From assembly GCA_001464375.1 (NCBI GenBank), contig LNEW01000145.1:1-64000 (forward strand): a stretch of 64,000 bases of DNA, read 5' to 3'. Made by a program: the position numbers and the translations under genes. The notes below the pieces were generated by a model. That model was not told where the DNA came from and made no database searches. It saw only the letters and a list, made by a program, of their open reading frames with translations. The DNA is from Rhodospirillales bacterium Ga0074136. Lineage in GTDB: Bacteria > Pseudomonadota > Alphaproteobacteria > Acetobacterales > Acetobacteraceae. Positions 47,485-60,431 of this stretch are shown here, piece after piece; positions within the stretch are counted from its first letter, which is position 1, and each line of letters starts with the position of its first letter.

Positions 47485-48702
47485 TCAGGTCAGATGCGGC
47501 AACGCCAGGTAGGCCTGCGACTGCATCTCCACCAGGCGCGACGCCGTGCGTTCGAACATCGCGGCATTCTCGCCGCGTTCGTACAGCCGGTCGGGTACGT
47601 CCTCGGCGCTGGCCACCAGTTTCACGCGATGTTCATACAGCGTGTCGACCAGCGTGATGAAGCGCCGTGCCTTGTCGAAATTCTCCGGCCCCAGGCGCGG
47701 GATGCCGTCCAGCACCAGGGCGTGGAAATGCGTCGCCACCGCCAGGTAGTCGGACGGACCCAGCGGACGGCCGCACAATTCATCGAAGGCAAAGCGGGCG
47801 ACGCCGCGCACGGCTTGCGGCACGTCCATTGCGCGCCCCAGCAGGGTCAGCTTCATCGCCGCGGGCGGCGCATCGCCGGTCAGTTCGCCAAAGGCGGCAT
47901 CGAGCGCGCGTTCCGCGCGGCCATCCGGCGGCACGTGCCAGGTGGGCAGGCCGCGGATGCGTTCGCGCCGGTAGTCCCGCGCCGAATCGATCACCAGCAC
48001 CTCCAGCCGCTTCTTGATGAGCTGGATGAAGGGCAGGAAGGCGTCGCGCCCGGGCTTGCCACGGAACAGGTCGTCGGGCGCGGTGTTGGATGTCGCGACC
48101 ACCACCACGCCGCGGGCGAACAGCGCCTCGAACAGCCGGCCGAGGATCATCGCGTCGGCGATGTCGTGGACCTGGAATTCGTCGAAGCACAGCAGCGCGG
48201 CCTCGGCCACGATGGAATCCGCGAGCGGCGGGATCGGGTCGTGGTCGTGGATGTCGGTGGGGGCGGGTGCATCGGCATCGCGCATCTTCCAGGCATGGAT
48301 GCGCCGGTGCGCCTGTTGCATGAACTGGTGGAAGTGCAGGCGCTTCTTGCGCGGCACCTCGGCCGATTCGAAGAACAGGTCCATCAGCATGGACTTCCCG
48401 CGCCCGACTTCCCCCACCAGGTACAGGCCCATCGGTGCGCCGGCGGGGGCTTCCTCCGTCGCCTTGCGGCGGAAGAAGCGGCCGAGGAAGCCGCCGGTGT
48501 CGGGCGGTTCGGTACGGGCGTCGTAGCCGCGGGTGCGGCGCCAGAGGTCCTGCAGCTTCTCCGCCGCCAGTTCCTGCGCCGGGTCGGCAGTGATGGTGCC
48601 GGCCGCGATCAGCGCGCGCAGCGCCGGCAGCGGGCCTTCGGGATGGCGTGAGCGAGACGAGCCGGGCGCGAGCCCGGCCGACGCGTCCGGTGGTGGCGTC
48701 AT
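47485..48702 (-). CDS. zapE: Cell division protein ZapE / AFG1-like ATPase
   Basis: The 405-residue AAA+-like ATPase matches ZapE/AFG1. ZapE associates with the FtsZ ring under stress; mitochondrial AFG1 works with proteases. Walker A GEVGRGKS, KKRLHFHQFMQQAHRRIH, Walker B LCFDEFQVHDIADAMILGRLF, sensor-like VATSN and the end ASRLVEMQSQAYL are all seen. The ATG 48702 is taken; a start a few codons in would also fit. It is in the same direction as the cytochrome gene but separated by a 238-bp interval. Confidence 0.93.
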   Translation of the reverse strand: MTPPPDASAGLAPGSSRSRHPEGPLPALRALIAAGTITADPAQELAAEKLQDLWRRTRGYDARTEPPDTGGFLGRFFRRKATEEAPAGAPMGLYLVGEVGRGKSMLMDLFFESAEVPRKKRLHFHQFMQQAHRRIHAWKMRDADAPAPTDIHDHDPIPPLADSIVAEAALLCFDEFQVHDIADAMILGRLFEALFARGVVVVATSNTAPDDLFRGKPGRDAFLPFIQLIKKRLEVLVIDSARDYRRERIRGLPTWHVPPDGRAERALDAAFGELTGDAPPAAMKLTLLGRAMDVPQAVRGVARFAFDELCGRPLGPSDYLAVATHFHALVLDGIPRLGPENFDKARRFITLVDTLYEHRVKLVASAEDVPDRLYERGENAAMFERTASRLVEMQSQAYLALPHLT

Positions 48703-48817
48703 GGCGCCGGACGCTTAGCCCGCGCGGCGCCGCACGACAACCACGGCCGGGGTCATGCCGTGGCCCGCGCCGCGGGCGGGCACCGCAGGTCCAGGCCGTG
48801 CGGCCGAAGGCTCGCCT

Positions 48818-48928
48818 CGATCCGGGAGCGCACAGCGCGACCGCGCCCGGACCGCCAGTCGCCGCCGGCGCGCCGGTGCTTGGCACGAAGGCAGGCGCGC
48901 AGGTGTGCGGCGCCCGCCGTCTGCGGGC
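48818..48928 (-). repeat. Intergenic palindromic repeat after the cytochrome c gene
   Basis: Read on the minus strand this begins within about 15 bp of the cytochrome stop. It aligns, with about three-quarters identity by eye, to 61771-61872 on the plus strand, including an exact 23-bp match (48826-48848 with 61842-61864). It shares the GCCTTCG core after the hairpin. No gene is seen in 48703-48940. Confidence 0.7.
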
Positions 48929-48940
48929 AAAACAAAGCTC

Positions 48941-49531
48941 TCAGTCCCGCTGCGACAGGTAATGGGCCAGCGCCGCGAGCTGCGGATCCGACAGGCCGAC
49001 CACGGCGCCGTTCATCTGGGAGTCGGCGCCCACGCGCACGCCATCCCGGTATTCCGCCATGGTGCGGGCCAGGAAATCCTCCCGCTGGCCGATGATGCGC
49101 GGCACCTGCTCGCGCCCGGCCAGCGAGGGCAGGTGGCACACCGCGCAGTTGCGCGGTCCGATCAGCGCCTGCCCGGCGGCGAACAGCGCCGGGTCGCGCG
49201 CCGGGCGGTCCTCGGGCGGGCCTGGCGGCAGCGATGCGAAATGCGCGGCGAGGTCCTCGATGTCGCGGTCGGGCAGGCCCTCGGCGAAGGCCACCATGGC
49301 GGGCACCTGGCGCAGCCCCTCGCGGAACAGGATCATCTGGGTGGTGATGAACAGCGCCGGCTGGCCGGCAAGCGAGGGAATGCCCTCCATCCGGCTGCGC
49401 CCGTCATCGCCGTGGCAGTTGGCGCACCGATGCGCCGCCATCTCGGCCCCGCGGGCGGCGTCCTGCGCCGCTGCGGGGAAGGCGGCGGCGGCGCCGAACA
49501 GCGCCGCCGCCAGAAGTCCCGCCAGCCTCAC
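48941..49531 (-). CDS. Dihaem cytochrome c (c4-like)
   Basis: The 196-residue periplasmic protein has a signal peptide (LAAALFGAAAAFPAAAQ) and two haem-c motifs, CANCH and CAVCH, each followed by its Met-containing lobe. This two-domain layout is typical of cytochrome c4. The start is a GTG overlapping the dehydrogenase stop (GTGA, 49528-49531), which couples it to the upstream dehydrogenase. It likely accepts electrons from that enzyme and passes them to a terminal oxidase. Confidence 0.92.
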   Translation of the reverse strand: MRLAGLLAAALFGAAAAFPAAAQDAARGAEMAAHRCANCHGDDGRSRMEGIPSLAGQPALFITTQMILFREGLRQVPAMVAFAEGLPDRDIEDLAAHFASLPPGPPEDRPARDPALFAAGQALIGPRNCAVCHLPSLAGREQVPRIIGQREDFLARTMAEYRDGVRVGADSQMNGAVVGLSDPQLAALAHYLSQRD

Positions 49532-50748
49532 CGGCGATAGGTGATGCGGTAGATCGCGCCCATCTGCTCGCCGGAGACGAGCATCGAGCCGTCGCGCAGC
49601 ACATGCACCTCGACCGGCCGGTCGGCGAAGCGCTGGTTGGCGTCGTCGCGCAGGCCGGTGAGGAATTCCTCGACCCGGGTCACGTTGCCCTGCGCATCGA
49701 GCTGCGCGACCACCACGTCGTACCCGCTCAGGCGCTCGCGGTTCCAGGACCCGCGCCGCGCGATGAAGATCTGGTTGCGGTACTGCTCGGGGAACATGGT
49801 GCCGGTGTAGAAGCGCATCCCCAGCACCGCGGTGTGCGGGCCGAGCAGAGCGGCGGGCTGCGAGAACTCACTGCAGTTCCGGCCACGATTGTACTGCGGG
49901 TCGGCCCAGGTGCCGAGGCAATAGGGGAAGCCGAAATCCTCGCCGCTGCGGCGCACGCGCACGAGCGAATCCTCCGGCGTGTCATTGCCGGCCCAGTCGC
50001 GGCCATGATTGGTCGCCCACAATTCGCGCGTGACCGGGTGGTGCGCCATGCCGACCGAGTTGCGCACGCCGCGCGCCTCGATGCGACGGCCGCTGCCATC
50101 CGGGTTGAAGGAGACCAGCAGCGCGAACTTGTCGCGGTCGGTGTCGCAGACGTTACAGTTCACGCCGACATTGGTGTAGATGCGCCCATCGGGGCCGAGG
50201 GTCGCGAACTTCCAGTGGTGGTTGCCACCGTGTTCCTGCTCGGTCGGCAGGGCGAAGGCGGCGGTCAGGTCCACCGGCGCCGGCGGGTTGTCGAGGTTCG
50301 CCTCGATGTTGTCGTAGCGCAGCACGCGATTGACCGCGAAGACGTACAGGCTGTTGCCGATCATCACGAGGCCGTTCGGCTGCGCCAGGCCCTGCAGGAG
50401 GGTGCGCGTGCGCGTCGTGCCGTCGGGGTTGCGCGTGATGGCATAGACGCGCCCGATGGCCCGCGTGCCGGCGAATAGCGTGCCGTTCGGGCCTTCCGCG
50501 ATGGCGCGCACGCCCGGCATGCCGTGCGCGAACACCTCGGCCTGGAAGCCGGGCGGCAGGCGGATGGCGCCGACCGGCACCTGGTCGAGCGGCGTGACCG
50601 TCAGGCGCGCGGCATGCGGCGCCAGCGTCGACCCCTCGGGCCGTCCGACCGCCCAGCCGGGCACCGGGGCGGGTGCGGGCGCCTGCGCCACCGCGGGTGC
50701 TGCGAGCAGCGCGGCCGCAAAGCCGAGCAGGATGCGTCGTGAGGACAT
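49528..50748 (-). CDS. PQQ-type sorbosone/aldose dehydrogenase family protein
   Basis: The 406-residue periplasmic beta-propeller has a signal peptide (RRILLGFAAALLAAPAVAQ). It shows the soluble aldose/sorbosone dehydrogenase pattern LPPGFQAEVFAHGMPGVRAI, HWKFATLGPDGRIYTNVGV, ATNHGRDWAGNDTPEDSLVRV, and ends in VLRDGSMLVSGEQMGAIYRI. Members use pyrroloquinoline quinone; the exact sugar is unknown. The ATG 50748 at the signal peptide is chosen; the frame upstream is not coding. It is coupled to a dihaem cytochrome. It is divergent from tauE. Confidence 0.9.
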   Translation of the reverse strand: MSSRRILLGFAAALLAAPAVAQAPAPAPVPGWAVGRPEGSTLAPHAARLTVTPLDQVPVGAIRLPPGFQAEVFAHGMPGVRAIAEGPNGTLFAGTRAIGRVYAITRNPDGTTRTRTLLQGLAQPNGLVMIGNSLYVFAVNRVLRYDNIEANLDNPPAPVDLTAAFALPTEQEHGGNHHWKFATLGPDGRIYTNVGVNCNVCDTDRDKFALLVSFNPDGSGRRIEARGVRNSVGMAHHPVTRELWATNHGRDWAGNDTPEDSLVRVRRSGEDFGFPYCLGTWADPQYNRGRNCSEFSQPAALLGPHTAVLGMRFYTGTMFPEQYRNQIFIARRGSWNRERLSGYDVVVAQLDAQGNVTRVEEFLTGLRDDANQRFADRPVEVHVLRDGSMLVSGEQMGAIYRITYRR

Positions 50749-50878
50749 GGCGTTCTCTCTCCCTGTCGCCCCTTTTCGCGGGCGTCGGCGGCATGGAAGG
50801 ACGGATCGCGCGGTCCTGCAAGCGCAGGTTGCATGACGGGCCTGGACGGCGGCGGCCGGGCGGCGGAGTCTCGCAGGC

Positions 50879-51646
50879 ATGGATGGATTGTTTGCCGGCC
50901 TGCCGCCGATCGGCGCGATCCTGGGCATTGCCGGCGCTGCCCTGGTGGGCGGGGTGTCGCGCGGCTTTTCGGGCTTCGGCGCGGCGCTGGTCTTCGTGCC
51001 GCTGGCCTCGGCGGCGGTCGGGCCGCGCACCGCGGTGCCGGTGCTGGCGCTGATGGAATGCGTGGCCTGCCTGGTGTTCCTGCCCAATGCCTGGCGCCAC
51101 GCCGCGCGGGCCGAGGTGGCGGCGATGTCGGGCGGCGCCATCTGCGCGGTGCCCCTTGGTGCGCTGATCCTGGCGGCCAGCGACCCTGTCGCATTGCGCT
51201 GGGTGATGACGGGCCTCGTGCTGGTCGCGGTGGCGGTGCTGGGGTCCGGCCTGCGTTACCGCGGGCCGGGATCCGTGCCGCTGACGCTCGGCGTGGGCGC
51301 GGCGGGTGGGCTGATGAGCGGCGCGGCCATGTTGGGCGGCGTGCCGCCGGCGGTGTTCTGGCTGGGGCGCAACGCGCCCGCCGTCGTGGTCCGCGCCAAC
51401 ATGAACCTGTATTTCGCCGTCCTGACCGTGGCGGTGACCGCCGCCTTCGCCTGGCGCGGGCTGATCGGGATGGACAGCGTGTGGTTCGCGCTGGCGGCGG
51501 GCCCGGCCTATGGCGCCGGGCTGTGGGCGGGGTCAGCGCTGTTCGGCCGCGCCAGCGAGGCAACCTTCCGATTCGCCGGCATCGCGCTGATCCTGGTCGC
51601 CGCGGTACTGGGCATGCCGCTATGGGACCCGCTCACGGGCCGATGA
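50879..51646 (+). CDS. TauE/SafE-family membrane exporter
   Basis: The 255-residue protein has about eight helices and the TauE/SafE duplicated motifs GGVSRGFSGFGAALVFVPLA and GAAGGLMSGAAMLGGVPPAV. The family exports sulfite, sulfoacetate or related anions. The ATG 50879 follows a divergent 130-bp interval shared with the dehydrogenase. Its last 14 bp overlap the rraA-like gene, which ends on the other strand. Confidence 0.88.
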   Translation: MDGLFAGLPPIGAILGIAGAALVGGVSRGFSGFGAALVFVPLASAAVGPRTAVPVLALMECVACLVFLPNAWRHAARAEVAAMSGGAICAVPLGALILAASDPVALRWVMTGLVLVAVAVLGSGLRYRGPGSVPLTLGVGAAGGLMSGAAMLGGVPPAVFWLGRNAPAVVVRANMNLYFAVLTVAVTAAFAWRGLIGMDSVWFALAAGPAYGAGLWAGSALFGRASEATFRFAGIALILVAAVLGMPLWDPLTGR

Positions 51647-52319
51647 TGCGCGCGGCCGCGGCGACGGCACGGATGCGGTCATTGGCGGTGGCGCCGCCCT
51701 CGACCGACGCGACGGCCTTCGCCTCGGCCGCGCGCACGGCCACGAGGCGTTCCAGGACCTGCTGCGCGCGATCGAGCGGCACCACCACCACGCCATCGGC
51801 ATCGCCCACGATGATGTCGCCGGGCCGCACATGCTGGCCGCCGAGGGTGACCGGCGCACCCACCACGCCCGGCCCGTTGGCGGCCGGGGAGGCCGGCATG
51901 ATGCCCGCGGCGAACAGCGGCATCCCGGCAGCGACGATGCCCGCCCGGTCGCGCGCCAGACCGTCGGTCACGAAGGCGGCGACGCCCTTGTTCTTCATCA
52001 TGCCGGCGACCAGGTCGCCGACCACGGCGGTGGCCGTATAGGCATCGTTCGCCACCACGATCACGTCGCCCGGCTGCGCCTCCGCCAGCGCGCCGTACAC
52101 GCCGACCACGTCCGCCGGGTAGGACAGCGCGGTCAGCGCCGGCCCGGCGAACACCGCATTGTCCGGGTCCATCGGCTTGATGCGGTAGTCGAGCGCGCCG
52201 CGCCCCTCCATCGCATCCGCCAGATGCGAGGTCTGCGCGCCACGGAAGGCCGCCACCAGCGCCGGGTCGGGCCGCGCATGGCCGCGATGGATGGTGAGCA
52301 TCGGCGGGTTGTCGAGCAT
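51633..52319 (-). CDS. RraA-family protein (HMG/CHA aldolase-like)
   Basis: The 228-residue protein shows the RraA/methyltransferase-like fold: QTSHLADAMEGRGALDYRI, AQPGDVIVVANDAYTATAVVGDL, KGVAAFVTDGLARDRAGI and PGDIIVGDADGVVVVP. The DGxxRD motif (seen as TDGLARDR) is that of 4-hydroxy-4-methyl-2-oxoglutarate/4-carboxy-4-hydroxy-2-oxoadipate aldolases. An aldolase role in aromatic breakdown is therefore more likely than RNase E inhibition. It starts at ATG 52319. Confidence 0.9.
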   Translation of the reverse strand: MLDNPPMLTIHRGHARPDPALVAAFRGAQTSHLADAMEGRGALDYRIKPMDPDNAVFAGPALTALSYPADVVGVYGALAEAQPGDVIVVANDAYTATAVVGDLVAGMMKNKGVAAFVTDGLARDRAGIVAAGMPLFAAGIMPASPAANGPGVVGAPVTLGGQHVRPGDIIVGDADGVVVVPLDRAQQVLERLVAVRAAEAKAVASVEGGATANDRIRAVAAAARIIGP

Positions 52320-52380
52320 GGCACGTCCTCAGGGTTGGTTGCAGCGATGCTCGCGCGCGGGGCGGGGCGCGTCCAGCGGG

Positions 52381-53574
52381 TCAGCGGCGCGCACGCAGCA
52401 TCGCCGCCGCGGCCAGTTGCAGCGCCAGTGCCACGGCGCCCACCGTCCAATCCCCCGCGAGGTCCCGCAGCACGCCGAACAGCGCCGGCGCGAAGGCATA
52501 GAAGGCCTGGTTCACCGCCGTGATCAGCGCCACCACCGCACCGACCTGGGCGGCCGGCCATTCCGCCTGGGCGATCAGCGGCGGCAGCGAGAGCAGGTTG
52601 CCGATGCCCAGGCCGAACAGCACGCAGGCGGCGATCATCAGCGGCGCGCTGGTGCCGCCCGCCGCCAGCAGCGCCACCGACCCCGCCGCCTGCACCAGGA
52701 AATTCAGTACCGCCGCGCCGCGCCGGCTAGCCTCGGGCGGCAGCAGCGAACCCGCCGCGGTGCGGCCCAGCACGGCGCAGACCGTCGCCAGGCTGAGCGC
52801 CCAGCCTGCCCCATTGACCCCCAGCGCCGGCGCCATCAGCGAATACAGCTGCGACAGCAGGCCCATCTGCGCCACCAGCCCCAGCGCGAAGGCCAGCGAC
52901 AAGGTGCGGAAGGCCGGCTGCGACCACAGCGGGCCGACCGGCGTGGCGGCGGCGCGCGGAACCGGGGGCTGCGCATCCCCATCCGGGTGCAGGCCCATGG
53001 ACGTGGGATCAGGCCGGAACCATCGCCCCGCCACCGGCCACAGCACCGCCAGCCCCACCGCTGCGATCGCCATTGCCGCCATTCCGAAGCCGAATCCCGC
53101 GATCAGCGCCGCCCACAGCGGCACGAACAGGATCCCGCCCATCGACGCACCATTATAGGCCATGGCGAGGGCCGCCGGCCGCCTGCGGTCGAACCAGCGG
53201 CTGATGATGGCATTGATGGCCGCGCCGCTGGTCATGGCCCAGCCCGCCCCGGTGAGCAGCGCCGCCGGCATCAGCCAGACGGGCGCGGGCGCCAGCGCCC
53301 AGGCGCAGACACCCACTGCCGACAGCACCAGGCCCGCGCGCACCGCTGATACCAGGCCGAAGCGCGCCAGCACCGCCGGCAGCCGCGCCACCAACAGCGC
53401 ACTCGCCAGGAAATGCAGGGTTATGGCGGCCGAGACGGCGCCCACCGACCAGCCACGCCCGGCGCTGAGCGCCTGCAGCCAGACCCCTGGCCCGTAGAAG
53501 CCGATGCCCCAGGCGAAGGCTGCCAGCGCGAAGGCCGCCCAGACCACCTGCCAGCCGAAGAAGCGTTCCGCCAT
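52381..53574 (-). CDS. MFS transporter (monocarboxylate/oxalate-type)
   Basis: The 397-residue membrane protein has 12 predicted helices. FGWQVVWAAFALAAFAWGIGFYGPGVWL opens the first, and GWAMTSGAAINAIISRWFDRRRPAALAMAYNGASMGG is the fourth/fifth helix pattern of OxlT/MCT-like carriers. It probably imports a small carboxylate. The ATG 53574 fits the first helix, although GGGAG is only a base or two from it; longer starts add a basic tail. It is divergent from the atp operon. Confidence 0.85.
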   Translation of the reverse strand: MAERFFGWQVVWAAFALAAFAWGIGFYGPGVWLQALSAGRGWSVGAVSAAITLHFLASALLVARLPAVLARFGLVSAVRAGLVLSAVGVCAWALAPAPVWLMPAALLTGAGWAMTSGAAINAIISRWFDRRRPAALAMAYNGASMGGILFVPLWAALIAGFGFGMAAMAIAAVGLAVLWPVAGRWFRPDPTSMGLHPDGDAQPPVPRAAATPVGPLWSQPAFRTLSLAFALGLVAQMGLLSQLYSLMAPALGVNGAGWALSLATVCAVLGRTAAGSLLPPEASRRGAAVLNFLVQAAGSVALLAAGGTSAPLMIAACVLFGLGIGNLLSLPPLIAQAEWPAAQVGAVVALITAVNQAFYAFAPALFGVLRDLAGDWTVGAVALALQLAAAAMLRARR

Positions 53575-53644
53575 CTCCCGCAGGGTGGCACGGAACGGTG
53601 CGCGCGGCGCGAAATCGCGGCGCGCTCGGTTGCGGTGCGGCACA

Positions 53645-53657
53645 CCCTATGTTAAGC
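53645..53657 (+). promoter_or_regulatory. CCCTATGTTAAGC motif upstream of atpH
   Basis: This 13-mer lies about 90 bp before atpH and is identical to the one before odhA. TATGTT could be a -10 box with a poorly matched -35. It marks the probable promoter region of the F1-ATPase operon. Confidence 0.4.
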
Positions 53658-53746
53658 GCGCGCCGCCGCCGGGATTGCTGTCCCGCGCGGCCATGACCCT
53701 TGGCGCGTTCGCCGGAACGCGCCGCACACCAGGACCGGGATCGCTC

Positions 53747-54346
53747 GTGGCCGCCGAGACCATCCAGACCGTCTCCCCCTCCTCCCCGAGCCCGGTCGGC
53801 GCCGCTGCGCGCTATGCCCAGGCGCTGCTGGGCCTGGTCGATGACCTGCGCGCCACCGAGCCCGGCGCGGTCGACCGCATCGCGCACGACCTGGAGGAAC
53901 TTCTCGCGCTGTGGCGCGAGGATGCCGATTTCCGCGACTTCATCGCCGACCCGCGGCTGGATGCGTTGAAGCAGCGCGCCGGCACCTTCGCGGTGCTCGA
54001 CCGCGTTGGCACGGGCACCGAGGTGCGCAACCTGGTCGGCGTTATGATCGTGAACCGCCGCCTGTCGGCGCTGCCGTCCGTGGCGCAGGCCTTTGGCGCG
54101 CTGCTGTCGGCACGCCGCGGCCAGCAGACCGCCGAGGTTGTCACCGCCCATCCGCTCAATGACACGCAGCGCACGCAGATCGTCGCGCGCCTCACCGAGG
54201 CCGGGCATTCCGGCGTGCGGCTGTCCGAGAGCGTCGATCCGTCCATCCTGGGCGGGCTGATCGTGAAGATCGGCTCCCGCCTGTACGACAACAGCATCAA
54301 GTCAAAGCTGCAGCGCCTGCAGTACGCGATGAAAGGGGCCGCCTGA
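53747..54346 (+). CDS. atpH: F1Fo ATP synthase delta subunit
   Basis: The delta subunit links the F1 head to the peripheral stalk. The 199-residue product shows [14 protein letters not shown], the [21 protein letters not shown] helix, and the hallmark [29 protein letters not shown] at the C-terminus. The start is taken as GTG 53747; an ATG at 53693 would add 18 residues that do not look like the family. The atpA ATG follows by 2 bp. Confidence 0.94.
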   Translation: MAAETIQTVSPSSPSPVGAAARYAQALLGLVDDLRATEPGAVDRIAHDLEELLALWREDADFRDFIADPRLDALKQRAGTFAVLDRVGTGTEVRNLVGVMIVNRRLSALPSVAQAFGALLSARRGQQTAEVVTAHPLNDTQRTQIVARLTEAGHSGVRLSESVDPSILGGLIVKIGSRLYDNSIKSKLQRLQYAMKGAA

Positions 54347-54348
54347 CC

Positions 54349-55881
<1,533 letters not shown>

Positions 55882-55906
55882 CAAGGCAAGGCGCGGAGAG
55901 CCACAC

Positions 55907-58266
<2,360 letters not shown>

Positions 58267-58274
58267 TTTTCGAG

Positions 58275-58330
58275 CCCTCAGGCGCCGGCATCCGCCGGCT
58301 TGGCTTCGCCGCGTCGCCGGCGCGCCTGGG
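58275..58330 (+). repeat. Intergenic palindromic repeat after atpD
   Basis: It begins 8 bp after the atpD stop with CCCTCAGGC, then GCCGGC-atcc-GCCGGC and TTGGCTTCGC. The same core (CCCTCAGGC, hairpin with an atcc loop, TTG.CTTCGC) follows the decarboxylase gene at 61762. It lengthens the atpD-atpC gap to 202 bp, where nothing else is recognised. Confidence 0.7.
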
Positions 58331-58468
58331 GGGTGAGGCTTATGGGCGGCGCCGGCCGCTGTGCGGCCGGATTCGGTTGGGGCGCGCTGTCGCGGTGCGG
58401 GTATGCACGGTGTGATGGCTTGGCGCGCTGGCCGGGCGCCACTTCTGACGTCGTAGGGGTTTGCACGG

Positions 58469-58885
58469 ATGGCCACCTTCCAGCTCGAATTCGTCTCCCC
58501 GGAGAAGCTGCTGCTCTCGCGCCCGGTGGAGATGGCCCTGCTGCCCGCCGCCGATGGGCAGATGGGCGTGCTGCCCGGCCACGCGCCGATGATCGTCGCG
58601 CTGCGCGGCGGCGTGATCTCGGTGCGCGAAGGCGGCGCCGAGACCGAGGCTTTGTTCGTACCGGGCGGCTTCGCCGAAATCACGCCGACCCGCGTCACCG
58701 TGCTGGCGGATGAGGCGACGCCGGTCGCCCAACTCTCGCGCGCCGACGCCGAGCAGCGCATCAACGAGGCCGAGAAGGCGCTGGCGGACCTGAATGCCGA
58801 GGGCACCACGCCCGAGAAGCGCGAGGCCGCGATGGCGCGGGTGCTGTCGTCCCGCGCGATGCTGGCGGCGGCGCAGGCGGCCTGA
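58469..58885 (+). CDS. atpC: F1Fo ATP synthase epsilon subunit
   Basis: The 138-residue subunit has the N-terminal beta-sandwich (FQLEFVSPEKLLLSRPV, GQMGVLPGHAPMIVALRGGVISV) and the two C-terminal helices (ADAEQRINEAEKALADL). It inhibits ATP hydrolysis. It starts at ATG 58469. It is the last gene of the operon and is followed by a hairpin. Confidence 0.95.
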   Translation: MATFQLEFVSPEKLLLSRPVEMALLPAADGQMGVLPGHAPMIVALRGGVISVREGGAETEALFVPGGFAEITPTRVTVLADEATPVAQLSRADAEQRINEAEKALADLNAEGTTPEKREAAMARVLSSRAMLAAAQAA

Positions 58886-58920
58886 CGCGGGCCGGGCCGG
58901 GCCGCTGCACGCCGTTCGGC

Positions 58921-58941
58921 CGCCCCGCATTGCGCGGGGCG
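58921..58941 (+). terminator. Hairpin downstream of atpC
   Basis: CGCCCCGC pairs with GCGGGGCG over a 5-nt loop, 36 bp after the stop. No T-run follows. It is a likely operon-end structure. The rest of 58886-59132 shows no gene. Confidence 0.5.
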
Positions 58942-59132
58942 TGGGGAGCCGGCGGTGGCGTTGGCTTGCCAACCACCCCCCGTTACGGCCCCGATGGGGT
59001 AGGATTGCAGCGACGGTCGCCAACACCGCGCCGAGTCGTTCGCTTGGCGCGCCTTGAATCCGCCACGCCGCCCACGAAGATTGGCGGCAGCCCGATGCGC
59101 TGCCGGGGTCCTGCCGCGGCGAGGGAGTACGC

Positions 59133-59993
59133 ATGAAGCACTGGCATATCGACGAGGTGGGCTGGGACCGCTTTGACCCCTCCAAGGTCGATCCGGACAT
59201 CGTGCCGTTGGTCAAGGCGGCCGCGATGGTCGAGCGCAACGCCGCAGACTACGTCACCTACCTGTCGCGCGTCTTCAACGATGATCCGGACTTCAAGGCC
59301 GCCGCCGAGCACTGGGGCGTCGAGGAAACGCAGCATGGCGACGCGCTGGGCCGCTGGGGCGAACTGGCTGATCCGGGCTGGGATTTCCCGGCCGCCTTCG
59401 CGCGCTATCGCGCCGGCTACCAGGTACAGCTCAACGCCGATGCGTCGATCCGCGGGTCGCGCAGCGGAGAACTCATTGCGCGCTGCATGGTCGAGACCGG
59501 CACCTCGTCCTACTACACCGCCCTGGCCGAGGCGACCGACGAGCCGGCGCTGAAGCAGGTCTGCAAGCTGATCGCCGCCGACGAATACCGCCACTTCAAG
59601 CTGTTCTATGACCACCTCAAGCGCTACCTCGGGCGCGAGAACCTGTCGCTCCCGCGCCGCCTGCGCGTGGCCCTCGGCCGCATCGGGGAAAGCGAGGACG
59701 ACGAACTGGCCTTCGCCTTCCATTGCGGCAACGAGCCCGAGGGCACGCCCTATGACCATGACCGCTGCATCAGCGGGTACATGGGCCGGGCGATGGGCTT
59801 CTACCGCTTCCACCACATCGAGCGCGGCATGGGCATGATCTTCAAGTCGATCGGCCTGGAACCGCGCGGCCGCATGGCCGACATCGCGGCCAAGGGCGCC
59901 TGGCGCCTGCTGCAATGGCGCCGGGAACGCTACCGCCAGGCGCTGCGGCGCGGCGCCAACGAGAACGCGACGGCGACGGCCGCCGCCGCCTGA
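59133..59993 (+). CDS. Ferritin-like diiron-domain protein
   Basis: The 286-residue protein has a ferritin-like four-helix layout: a first Glu in VERNAADYV, then EETQHGDALGRW (ExxH), a second Glu in MVETGTSSYY and DEYRHFKLFYDHL (ExxH). These are the six ligands of a carboxylate-bridged diiron site. It resembles acyl-ACP-desaturase/AurF-like soluble diiron enzymes more than rubrerythrin (no Cys4 rubredoxin part). The substrate is unknown. It stands alone between atpC and a long gene-free region. Confidence 0.82.
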   Translation: MKHWHIDEVGWDRFDPSKVDPDIVPLVKAAAMVERNAADYVTYLSRVFNDDPDFKAAAEHWGVEETQHGDALGRWGELADPGWDFPAAFARYRAGYQVQLNADASIRGSRSGELIARCMVETGTSSYYTALAEATDEPALKQVCKLIAADEYRHFKLFYDHLKRYLGRENLSLPRRLRVALGRIGESEDDELAFAFHCGNEPEGTPYDHDRCISGYMGRAMGFYRFHHIERGMGMIFKSIGLEPRGRMADIAAKGAWRLLQWRRERYRQALRRGANENATATAAAA

Positions 59994-60397
59994 CCTGCCG
60001 GCCGCCGCGGCCGGCTGCAAGGCAGCCTTGATCGGGGCGCAGCCGCATCGTGATCGAAGCGGCTCGCCGGCTTCGACTTCGAGATCAAGGGTATCGCCCG
60101 CATTCCCGCCGAAGCGTAGGCGGGCCTGTCCGTCCGGACCGCGACCGGGGCGAGGGCGCTTTGGCGGACGAGGCGCCTGAAAGCGCGCTGCATGGGACGA
60201 CCATTCGACCGATGCCGAAAGCCGGATGCCGCAGCATCCTGGCTTGGGCGCAGCCCCTGCGCTGAATGACCGGTAACCTTCCTGCGATTCGAACCCACCA
60301 CGGGTCGAATCGCCCGGACCCGACGATCTCCCCTGGCCCCTTTCCTGGCATTTCGCCGCGTTTGAGAAAAAAATGCGGGCGCTGCGCAAATTTCCCT

Positions 60398-60425
60398 TTG
60401 CGTGCACGATCACCGGCCCTATACG
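60398..60425 (+). promoter_or_regulatory. Sigma-70-like promoter for the PLP decarboxylase
   Basis: TTGCGT (60398-60403) and TATACG (60420-60425) are 16 bp apart, preceded by an AT-richer stretch unusual in this GC-rich window. Transcription would start near 60432, about 200 nt before the gene. Confidence 0.55.
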
Positions 60426-60431
60426 GCCGCC

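Noticed and set aside
60050-60265. 71-codon open frame before the decarboxylase promoter
   Set aside because: No ribosome-binding site, no hydrophobic or family pattern; composition like non-coding GC-rich DNA.
60284-60312. tRNA T-arm-like sequence (GATTCGAACC)
   Set aside because: The T-stem does not pair and no acceptor or anticodon arm can be drawn; it is better read as a simple bulged palindrome.
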